Assembly: GCA_002221725.1 (NCBI GenBank)
Contig: NJFT01000290.1
Coordinates: 1-43,154, forward strand
Direction of reading: 5' to 3'
Length of the DNA: 43,154 nucleotides
Source: Scedosporium boydii
Taxonomy: Eukaryota; Ascomycota; Sordariomycetes; Microascales; Microascaceae
Part shown: positions 21,822 to 31,173 of the stretch, piece by piece
Numbering within the stretch: the first letter of the stretch is position 1
Layout of the letters: each line of letters opens with the position of its first letter
The notes under the pieces: model-generated
Seen by the model: only the letters and a program-made list of their open reading frames with translations
The model's database searches: none
Told to the model about the DNA's origin: nothing
Position numbers and translations under genes: made by a program

Positions 21822-24800
21822 GGTGTCAAGATGTGCATGTCGAGGTCTAAGAGGAGTAGTTTGCCTCACGGCCTCGGACGTCCTTGTTCGTTTCAGACGA
21901 GAGGCTGTCCGTGATTTAATAGAGAATTAAGTGTCATAAATTTATTCAACAGCTTGACATTACTATTTGAAAGCTAATGCACGATGTGAGAGGAGGAACT
22001 TTCCCTTTATCATCGCTCGATATCGAGGTGTCCCTGTTTCTTGTCAGCGCAGGGCCCGCCTTGCGTCACATGCGTTCGGCCAGGATATGTTTCTGTGGAT
22101 GCGGTCGTCGTGTTCCGCCCTGATGCGGGATTGTGGCGCACAAACCGAGGCATAGAATATGGGGCGCCTTTCTCTCAAACTGGAAGTTCCGCCGAAGAAA
22201 GGGCTGCAGACGCAAAAACTAACACCAACAATTGCCCGAGTGGTTTCCCTCCCAACGCGCTATTGGCCCATCCGTATCTCCTGCCTTCGGTGTCGATTTC
22301 GATGCAGCCCCACGGCCTATCAATCTGAACACGCCGGACCTCCGCCATTCCACAGACTAGGTCACCGGCGTCGAGAGCTACCGCCAAGTCGTCGAAGCCG
22401 TCGCCCATTGAGACCGAGCTGAAATTTCTTGCGAGGTCATTCCCAATACCGGGAGAGAAGAACCACACGCCGTCACCCGTGGCCAAGAAATTGAATAATG
22501 TCGAGCTAGTCTTCGAGAGCACCGGCGGAGATGAGTCGGTTTCCTGAGATGAAACGCGTGCTGGCTTGTCTCAGGTGTTGCAACCCGAAATTAGAAAGAT
22601 CAACCATCACACCCCAGACAAGATAGCTCATGTCCGTTGTGGACGTGGCTGATAAGCTACATTCGCAGAGCCGTACAATTCAGCCGTCGAAAAATTACGC
22701 CTATTTTATGGTAGGCCCAAGAAGAAGGGCCAAGACTGTAGCAATTGACGCAGTTGGGGATGGGAGCGAGCCGGAAGGAAATCATCGGGTTGCCAAGACC
22801 GGTAGGGCCAAATTCTAATAAAGTGGATGGTGGCTTATTAGCTCACATTCAAGGCGAACGGTTCGTTTGGATGATGGAGCCGTTGGCAACTACCCCATGA
22901 GATGTGGGTTCGATTGACGGAGATGATGCGACTCTTAATGTCTTCAGTTATGGGTCCAATGGGTCTGTTCCTATTCCAAGTACGTGTACGAAGTAAAGGC
23001 ATGGTGCCATTCCACAGTCGATGATAGAATCCGACAGTCTGGGCTAAGCGAGCGATCAAAATACAGGGGATTTGAGAAGATGGCCCTGTAGTTGGGATGG
23101 CTGGAGAATTCAGAAACCCCCCCCCCCCCCCCCCAACACACTTCACGACTCCCCAATCAGTGCCCGGTCTTAAACCAAGCTAGTTCTGCGTCTCGAACAT
23201 CACAGATTCCCGACTCAAGAAAATGATCGGCCCTCTTCAGTCCTGACTCTCAAATGAAGCTGAACTAGGTATAGCCCCAAACCAGTGCACCTTCCCATTT
23301 TGATACAACCCCGGAGTGTTGGTGAATATTGATATTCTGACAACCTAAATTGGGCTTGGTCTCCACTCAGTAACAGGAAAGAGCACCAATTGATGGCGTA
23401 CTTCCCCCTCCTTCACCTGAGGCAGGGGATTCTTCGAGACGTTTTCTGATGCATTGCTCAGCTGTGGCTTGCTCGGTCGACCATGTTGGATGGCAGTGAT
23501 TCGATTCGACGAGGAAAGGCCGGTAGTGTCGGCCGTAGTCGGGGGATTATTCCTGACGCAATGCAGGTCCCAGGGCTCAATTCTGAAGAGGTCTAGAATG
23601 ATCCTGTATGACGCTCTCTAACACGAAATCAGAGTGATGAGACTTGGGCAGTCTCCATCGATCTACAAGTTGCTTCATCGAGTGGACTAACTGCTCTCCC
23701 CAGCTCAGTTAGCGGGCACGTTAAACTAGTTTCAACGAAGATCAATTTAATCTGATGGCACCTGAAGCGGAGTTTAGGTGTTGGTAGCTGGACACTAATA
23801 GCAAAAAAATCTGCAAGCTTCCAAGCCCTTGGCACGAGGGCATTATCCGTTTGCAGTACTCGGTGAAGGGGGCAGTCTTGTGGTCCTGTCGGCAAATGTT
23901 TCAATGTTCCTTGTAACCTCCCGCAATTCAACATGTCCAGGGGCGAATTCACCAATTGGCTTTCGCGATATTTCGTGCCCGTCGAGAGAGAAAGGTCATT
24001 GAGGCTGACACCCCACACCTCGGTAGTGTAGTCCATCGATGAACGATATTCCTCTCTCTATCTCTGCCCTGGCCACTTTGATTGCAAGCTCACAGACTAA
24101 TGACTAGTTCATTTGGAGGGGATCTGAGGCCATACAAGGATCTGCACCAACGGCTGCGTCGGCACGGACCGGACACAGGCACTTAGTTTGCGCGCGGTTG
24201 TCGCGAACAATCTCCATCAACGGTCAAATCACGACGTTGACTGTTTTGCATGAGTGGCCATTTCTTCCGGTTCTCGATGATGGCGGAGCAAGTTGGTCAT
24301 TCAATTTGGCGCAGGCGGACACACAGCCGTGACCCATGAACACGCGATGTCTCTTGTTCAGCGGTCTACCGAGCAGCCCCCCGAAAGCGAAAAGTTGGTG
24401 ACTATGGAACCCTAGCTAGGACCGTCCTTTGGTATCATGAAAGATACTAGCATTGGCGAGGAAGCGTAAATGGTCCTGCTCTGTGGGGCAAGAATCATGG
24501 AGTGATTACATTACTTTAGTGGAAAGAGCCGCAAGGATGAGAAGCGACTTTATGGGGAAATCGTCAATCTCTAGCTCTAGCTCTACAGGACAAATCTTAA
24601 TATTATCGTTGACTCGCTAAATTTCCTGCTGAGTGCCAGGGACTTTGTACTGAAATGGAGCAAGAAGAAAGAAGAACTCGAACTAGCGAGGCGCGATGAC
24701 CAGCTCTCTTGCTCTTCTGACAGTCTTGGCGGTTCCCTCTGGAGATCGCTAAGCCAAGGCCTGAGGATTGAGGTGATGACCTTTCGTTCGAAAGATCCAC

Positions 24801-26010
24801 GGCTTCGAAGATGAAGACCCAACTAAAAAGCTTGAATGATCGGTCGAGGCTCGATCTGGCCTAGTAAGCCCCAGCCCCAAGCCAAGCTTTGAGGTAGACA
24901 AAAAGAATCCCCTTGTGCAAGGAAGTGCCAAGGACATTCCCATACCTTGGCTCGCTCGGTTCGCAAACTGATAGTCAGTAGTCCGCCCTCCTGTCTATCA
25001 TCGCACTGATATCGACCCCTGCTAGCAGCATACTGGCAGGTTAATGCCAAATTACGTATGGTAGATGTAAGTCCTTGCGAAGGAGTGGGGGGAAAAATAC
25101 ATTAACACCGCCTTACTAGAGCATATTAAGCCTCCCGTTCGCACGCCCTCCCGAGCACGAGTGGACCATCCGCCTCCCCATCAAAATCCTAGGCTCTCTT
25201 CTGTCTTGCTGGTCCTGGTGGGATATCTCGACCTGATACTCCACGATTTATTAGGCATCATCGACAGCTTGCTATTAGGGCGGCTTTTGAATTGATTAGT
25301 CTCATGGAACGTGGGGAGCATTCTGCAAAGATGACCCGTAGGTTTTAGAGGAGGTAGTCCTTTAAGAACGATCTCGGGTGAGAACCGCCCCCAACTTTTA
25401 AAGGAGATGCTACTTGGAAGTTCGTGATTTCACTTCCTTGGGAGGCTGGAGTCGTCGGGTTTCATTGTGTCCATCTGGGACATATGATAGTGTTTTTAAA
25501 TGGGTGTAGATATTCTCCTTTTGCCTCTCTTCGTTGGTGTTGGGTTTCCGCCGTCCCGAGGGTGGAAAAGGGCTCACGGACGGGGTACTTTAGAGAACAG
25601 AAAAGACGTCTCGGCCTTCGAGTTAGAGTCTTTTGAGCCTGCCTGAGACTACCTGTCCGTAGGTATCTGACGAGTCAACGTCGCACTCAGCTCGTTGCCA
25701 TTTAGGGTCATCCTAGCTCCTCATGATTGGCAAGGAAGCGTAGAGTATCTCGGCTATGTGTCGGCGACATACCCCAAGCCCTGGCACCTGTTGTCGTGAA
25801 ACGGAACCGTGAAAATCTTGAGAGAATAATTAAATGGGCGGATCGGGAGCCGACCAGTTAATGAGTGTAAACTACAAAAATATCAAGTTGTCACTTTATC
25901 ATTGCCGTTACTACGCTCCGTTGGATGTTCGCAAAGGAAGAAAAAAAAATAAGAGGCGGCCAAAAGAAGTGGCAAAAAGAAAGATCAATTGATCAATCGC
26001 TCGATCAGAT
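21822..26010. other. Intergenic, largely empty
   Basis: More than 4 kb with no gene I can support. A minus-strand frame at 22175-22522 contains a protein-like segment (GDGFDDLAVALDAGDLVCGM) but has no ATG and no family match. An 18-C run lies at 23117-23134. A 135-codon ATG frame at 23629-24036 (minus) has no motif. No transposon ends or RNA genes seen until the tRNA. Confidence 0.4.
25941..25978 (-). terminator. RNA polymerase III terminator of the tRNA-Gly gene
   Basis: On the minus strand, T5 (25974-25978) lies about 33 nt after the tRNA 3' end. A T9 run (25941-25949) follows as a possible back-up. T-runs of this kind stop Pol III. Confidence 0.5.
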
Positions 26011-26093
26011 GCACTAGCCCGGAATCGAACCGGGGGCTAGTCGAAGCTGCGTTTTGATGGCAACGACCAATTTTACCACTAAACCACTAGTGC
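26011..26093 (-). tRNA. tRNA-Gly (anticodon GCC) with a short intron
   Basis: Acceptor stem GCACTAG pairs fully with CTAGTGC. The D arm includes GTTTAGTGGTAAAAT. The anticodon stem GGTCG pairs with CGACT and the loop begins TTGCCA, giving anticodon GCC. About 13 extra nt follow A37 before the loop closes, in the canonical intron position. The T arm is CCCGG-TTCGATT-CCGGG, with a perfect B box. Total length is 83 nt, or about 70 nt mature. All four stems can be drawn by hand. Confidence 0.93.
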
Positions 26094-26662
26094 CTCAAGT
26101 TGTTGTGTTGTGATGTCTTCTCGACGTCCTGTGTGATCCAAAGCCGTTCCAATTCGCTTCTCTGAATCTCGGCGAAAGGAGTGGATTCTGGAAGCATATT
26201 TGGCCCTGCTCGTTCCAATGCTACTAGAGGAGTCTCTTGCCCGAAAAGTCAGTTTGCTCCAGAATTGTAAAGAAACATGAATCGAATAGATTGATTAATT
26301 TAATTTGCCTACAGGGAAAGCGCGGTCACTGATAATCTGAGATGAAAGCATGTGACTCGATGGCCCCTCCCAGTGCTTGCTTCCTACTTCGTACATCAGG
26401 TTGAATCTGGAAGTACCGCTGGCCCTTGCTCTTTCCTTCTTCAGCCTCAGTCATATGCTTTATTTCAACTTTTACCCTTGGAGCAGGAGCGAGTCGCAAT
26501 GATTCGTGATTCACAGTTTCGAGATGATTTATGCTTCTCAAAATGATTAACGGCAACAACGAAGAAGCCATCCCTGACACGTGCCCTCTTCTTATAAAAG
26601 GGATGTCTCCCCCCAACTTCTGGAGCCCAGCAACTCAGTCTTCAATTTTTTTTTTTCCTCAG
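26094..26662. other. Intergenic; poly-T tract ending in a possible splice acceptor
   Basis: No gene seen. A T-rich run ends in CCTCAG at about 26657-26662, a typical acceptor context, directly before the coding-like stretch that follows. Confidence 0.35.
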
Positions 26663-27537
26663 AAAACTCGAGCAGTCCTCGTTTTCTCATGGCTTCACCG
26701 GGAAGGCCCTGAAAACGATCACTGTCAAGCGCAAGGTTAACGCCAGCGCCGAGGCACCTGCTGAAGACCCATTTGCCTTCGTCTATAACCACCCCAAGCT
26801 GACCCTGCACCCTGATCGAAACTACAAAGCCGATGTTTGTCTTGAGTAGGCGAGGCGGGAAAATAGTTTGGGAGTTGCGAGCCGAAAAGGGAGGCCAACA
26901 TCGAATCACCCGGGAGAACCTTGAGGCGTCTACTGCGCATGTTACTTACACGCGTGACGAAGCCTTGGCAATCTGCCGCAAGCTGGTGGATGCCTTGAAC
27001 CGGTGGCCAGACCAGGACGCTATTCCTTGGAGTGGGCAAATGCCAGCTACATGTACACTCACTACGACTTTCGCAACTCTTTTTCTCGCCGCGCATTGCA
27101 GTGCCATTCCGTATAAACCTTTGCAGCTACCTCCACCATCGGTCATGTTTGACCCTAAGGGCAGGTGTTTTATAACACAGGGATTCTACCGTCTCGATCC
27201 CGAGACCTTTACTGGAGTTCGACGGCGACGCAGGTTGCCGATCGAATGGATCCGTACCGATGCACCAGAGCCACAAGGCGCAGCCTTTGTAACGCAACGA
27301 TGTAGGCCACTGCAACCAAAAAGGTTAATCAGGACATTGGATGAATAGAAAATCAGGACGTCCAGCGATGCCAACGATTCATGCGATACTTCTCCAGCCG
27401 ATGGGCCAGGATGTGTCCGCTCAAAACCTCGGCCGAGTCAAACATAATCTGGTACCACGAAACCGGAAAATTCAGGTCCAATGCCGGGAAATACAAGTGG
27501 GCTTATGATGGAGGAGCTATGGTGTAGTGTGAGAGGA
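26663..27537 (+). pseudogene. Decayed protein-coding fragment, family unknown
   Basis: Plus-strand reading has fungal-like codon use but hops between frames. A first block (from 26663) reads ALKTITVKRKVNASAEAP and onward to a TAG at 26847. A second frame carries KIVWELRAEKGGQHRITREN and TRDEALAICRKLVDALNRWP near 26870-27000. A third contains ASYMYTHYDFRNSFSRRALQ near 27035. A last block ends IIWYHETGKFRSNAGKYKWAYD before a TAG at 27535. The switches are single-base frameshifts rather than introns, as no donor/acceptor pairs fit. I do not recognise the protein. It may be the 5' part of the same gene as the 28.5-29.5 kb fragment. Confidence 0.4.
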
Positions 27538-28464
27538 AGTATAACTCCGACTGGGGGACGATAGTTCCTTCGAAATTGGTTCGACGAGATATTTCGGGGG
27601 AGTTATCTACCCTTTCTCTCTGCTGTTGGGAGATTGCTTGGATGAGCCAAGTCGTCAGTGTCGGTCTGGCAACCTGGAACGCAACGAGCGATATTCTTGC
27701 CACCTGGTTATCTCTCGCCAGAGCCGTCGATGCCACCAACGCGCAGATCTTCGCTGGGGAGCTGCCGCCGAACCCCTGCAAATGCACACCAGAGATGACA
27801 CAAATCGTTCAGCATCCTTGCAACGCATGTGGTATTGATATGCCATGCAAATCCCTGACCCGATCAAAACAATATGCGAGTATGCACCCGATGTCTTGCC
27901 GGGGCCCATGGTAATCGGCCCCCGATATTGGAAGCGAGGGTAATACGAATACTCAAGGCGTCGGTTGGTAGTGGGGTTGCCGGGGTCGTTGGATAATACG
28001 ACTTACCTGAAAGCTCCTTGGCATGCTCTCTTCACACTCTTCACACCGGCATCCCCTCAGTCTTAGCTGCGACGCTATTTTCCCATTCTCTCTCGACAAC
28101 ACAGGTAAGGCAGCCATCCACTGGGTGGATAATCCCCCAGAAAGAGGAAGAGCTGATCAGAGCTTGAAGTCAGCACAGAGTAACTTCAGTACTTCAGAGA
28201 GGAATGGATTTCCGGCAGGTCGCACCCAGGATACCTAATGCCGATTAGCCCCACACCTACAATACGACTGTACGAGTAAGGCGCTGGCGTAAATGGCCAG
28301 CAGCTTGTTTCCCGCTTACCAAGCTTGCGAATGAAATTCAAACGTGGACGGGTGTGCAACTTCCAGACCGAAATGGGTGCCCATATTTCGGACACCCTCT
28401 GACGATGCCGGGTAGCTGGGCCTGGCGGCCTGCGAAATCCACGTTCTAGGGTCGGTATGCTACG
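27538..28464. other. Possible coding fragment with a Cys-rich segment, otherwise empty
   Basis: A plus-strand frame across 27576-27914 lacks an ATG start. It reads naturally in its centre (SDILATWLSLARAVDATNAQ) and then has NPCKC...HPCNACGIDMPC, a CxC-x12-CxxC spacing that could bind zinc. It may be another piece of the decayed gene. The rest shows nothing. Confidence 0.2.
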
Positions 28465-29457
28465 ATGGAAAGCGGCTGCAATCGCCACTGGATTACAGAA
28501 GATACCCCCGAGACTCTTTTCCTGGAAGCCCTCTTCCAGTGCTGCGTTCGTCAAATGGCAGTCGCAGACGATGATTCGGAATGTCACGTCAAGAAGGCGT
28601 TGCAGGTAAAATATGCCGAGCCTCTCGGCCTGCTCTTAGCCATCGAAACTGGTAACGCACTTCGATTTGCAATAGCTCAGGTACGCCTCCCTAGGCTGTC
28701 TCTAGCCGAGCGCTTTCCGGAAGGTATTTGTTCCTGACGCGCTCACACGTACTAGCCCGTCTCATAGACCCACCAGGTGGCCACTCGAACCAACTCACTT
28801 CAAGGATCGTATGGGCGCGATGAATAATATACTCATCGCTAGCGAGCTGGGCGTGCAGGTTATCGTTGATGTATTCTATGAGCCACCGGATTTCGAGCTT
28901 TTGAAAGACGTTATCGACAAGTGCGGCGGACAAGGAGGCCCCTTCAGGGTAAAGGGCCTTGAATCGAACTTGTTTAGCACCCACCAGTACTTGACACACC
29001 TTGTCCTGAAGTCGGAGAAGATCGAACCTGGTGATGGGGCTTCCAAACCCGCACTCTTCCAGCAGTACCTGCAAAAGAAGAATGAGAAGAAACCATGGCG
29101 ACTACCTATCTTAAAAATAACTTCAGCGACTCACATTATCCGACGGTCCAAAATCTGATCGCCGAGATAAATATGCCACTGGAGATCGTAAATCCGGGGC
29201 TGGAGATTGGTCCATATGATGCGGCATTGGATGTGGCTCCACGCAACCTAGACGGGTCGGTGAGGAGACTGACGATGATGATAGTGACGAGCTGAGTGAC
29301 AAAGAGGCTGTCGAATGGGATAGTGACGAGAATGAAGACATCCCGTTGGATGGGATAGTGACGAGAATGAAGACATCCCGTTGGATGGGATAGTGACGAG
29401 AATGAAGACATCCCGTTGGATGGTTTGGACTCGAGGGACAGATCTTAAGTTGGATAT
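28465..29457 (+). pseudogene. Broken gene with acidic C-terminal tail, family unknown
   Basis: From the ATG at 28465 a frame reads TPETLFLEALFQCCVRQMAV and AEPLGLLLAIETGNALRFAI. A second block, open from about 28747, reads PTRWPLEPTHFKDRMGAMNN and continues to 29090 with strong GAG/AAG/CTG codon bias. Single-base shifts near 29088 and 29255 then change frame. After them come TTYLKNNFSDSHYPTVQNL and an acidic run VGEETDDDDSDELSDKEAVE. The natural end, in frame if only one copy of the 35-bp repeat is counted, is DIPLDGLDSRDRS before the TAA at about 29448. The threefold repeat destroys that frame. The minus-strand frame over the same DNA has poorer codon use. Function unknown. Confidence 0.45.
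29317..29421 (+). repeat. 35-bp unit, three perfect tandem copies
   Basis: Copies lie at 29317-29351, 29352-29386 and 29387-29421, each starting GGGATAGTGACGAG and ending CCCGTTGGAT, with no mismatch between copies. The unit is not a multiple of three, so adding two copies (70 nt) shifts the frame of the acidic tail. Perfect identity suggests a recent expansion. Confidence 0.97.
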
Positions 29458-30107
29458 AGACAGAGGGGGGAAAAGAGGATGTACTGATACAAATATGTAG
29501 TGAAGGTCGCTCCAGATGTTAGGAAATAAAGAGCGTATGCTTGGTAGCGTGAATCTAGAAGGGAGGGAAATCAAAGACCAATTCTTGATCCAAGTTCATT
29601 GTGTGTGTGCTACAGTCGTGAGGTTACTGATGATGCCTGAATCGATAACGCAGCCCAGATGTGGCACTACCAGTATCATGGCCGTTTCTGATGCCTGAAT
29701 CCAATATCACCATCGTTCCCGGGTAGTTGACTATACTTGTGAAAGCTACGAGGTGTCATACACGTCACATTTCTGCGTAGATGATCGACCATACCGTGTT
29801 GGTAGAATATCAACGGTAAAAATGACTGAAACCTTGATTGTGATGCCTACAAGGGAAGGAAGGAGCGAACAAAACCACACGAGAACCCGCCGCCCACGCA
29901 GAAACTCACTCGCGTCAGCTTCGCGTCAAGTCGTGGGCTAGTTTCTCCTGAATTCTACAGAGGGCGCGTCTTCTGTATTTGAAAGCTAGGTCGTGCACTT
30001 TTCCCTTTTCTTTCAGACACGTCGCACAGCTTCGACCAGGAGAGGCTTGCCCTGATCCCCCTTACATTGATTCATATTCTGCTTGATATTTCTTTTTTCC
30101 TTTTCAG
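29458..30107. other. Intergenic before the mini-exon run
   Basis: No gene seen. Two polypyrimidine-AG sites near 30015 and 30107 look like splice acceptors, so transcription may already have begun here. Confidence 0.35.
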
Positions 30108-30621
30108 ACGCTGTCTCCCATCACAAACACAATCCCACCGCATACGTTTTACCAGGTAAGGGGCCAGGCAGCTTAGCCTACGTCCCAGGTTTCCATTGTG
30201 TATCGCCATGCTAATCCACTTCCCAGCCTCGCCTTCACAGCATCTCAGTGATTGCCTCACGAATAGCGCGTGGCACCTGGCTAGACCTCGGTGGAGACTG
30301 GCCCTATTGTTCAGGTAAGTCTATACCTTTGTCCATCGTATTACAGCTAGCCTAATGCCAGCCATAGCCCTTTTTTGCCTGTCTGGAGACCAGATCTCCT
30401 TTGAGGCCGGTCTTGCGGTAAGCTTACTGCAACCATTGTATACGGGCTTCTCTAATCACCATCTCAGCTTGGCGCATCTCGTCTACTCCCTCCTTCACCC
30501 CCGTCGCAGATAGCGAGCGACTAGATCTCGTTCGAGATTAGTCCAGTGTATCCAAGGTAGGTCTATACCCCCGACTCTCCCTAACTATTATTGTCCTAAC
30601 GTCAATCCGTGCTCCTTTTAG
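30108..30621 (+). other. Run of four short introns separating mini-exons
   Basis: Introns by consensus: 30156-30226 (GTAAGG, 71 nt), 30315-30367 (GTAAGT, 53 nt), 30418-30467 (GTAAGC, 50 nt) and 30557-30621 (GTAGGT, 65 nt). Each has a CTAAY branch box shortly before the AG. The exons between them are 88, 50 and 89 nt. Introns 2 and 4 share the start GTRRGTCTATACC, hinting at a duplicated module. Spliced exons 2-4 stay open in one frame (FCLSGDQISFEAGLALGASR) until a TAG in exon 4, so a small protein is possible; otherwise this is a spliced 5' leader of the helicase gene. Splicing is strongly suggested, coding is not. Confidence 0.5.
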
Positions 30622-30628
30622 CGTCGAA

Positions 30629-31173
30629 ATGCCGACCAAAAGCACCAGGCTAGGAAAGACCAGGACGCAAGAATGCGCCATAATTTATGAAGACTCTTCC
30701 GGTCTGCGTATGATCGGCGGCTAAAAGATCGGATACCCTGACAAGCACCGCACGATCTTCTTCTGGTCAAGCCAGCTCAGCAAGCTCCCATGCATTGGCA
30801 TTCGAATCTTATTCCCCCGGGCCAGCAATAGCAACGTCTCTTTCTGTGGATTGGACGGCCATCCGAATCCTTACCTCGGAATTGAAGTGAGATTGCATGC
30901 GGGCACGTGGACATCAACTGCTGAGAAGCTTGATGGCGAGAGACTCGAGGCTTTTCCAAAACGATCTGCTGAGAAATCCGGTCCGATGTGCTTATTGAGA
31001 TTTAAGCTGAGAGATGGCCAAAGTGCGTTAGTTGAGGGTATCGGTCTCCCCTTCGATGCCGCAAACAAGGATGATGATCAGGTGTCAACCATGGACAGCC
31101 ACTCGAGGGGGTCCGCACGCTTCGGGACATTTGAACCCAGAAAAAGTTCGTGGTGCTTTTCAGAGGCTGTGGG
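30629..31173 (+). pseudogene. Interrupted 5' coding extension of the helicase gene
   Basis: An ATG at 30629 right after the last mini-intron opens MPTKSTRLGKTRTQEC. The frame meets a TAA at 30722 and then continues in the same frame to 31177 with good codon use (PCIGIRILFPRASNSN, GPMCLLRFKLRDGQSALVEG). Near the A5 run at about 31141 the better reading moves to a neighbouring frame (FVVLFRGCGMMARGETCF), which leads straight into the helicase exon. CAA to TAA is the kind of change made by repeat-induced point mutation. Either the full-length gene is broken and only the shorter product from 31174 remains, or the assembly has errors here. Confidence 0.45.

Noticed and set aside
21822..21869. Upstream extension of the rhodopsin-like protein
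   Set aside because: Opens at GTG, and the ATG at 21821 matches the usual family N-terminus.
22175..22522. 115-codon minus-strand frame
   Set aside because: Starts at GTG and has no family match; a remnant is possible but I cannot support a gene.
23629..24036. 135-codon minus-strand ATG frame
   Set aside because: No motif, no membrane or signal segment, mixed codon use and no splice context. Length alone is not enough.
28691..29074. 127-codon minus-strand frame opposite the 28.5-29.5 kb fragment
   Set aside because: The plus strand over the same bases has clear GAG/AAG/CTG/ATC bias, so this is its shadow.
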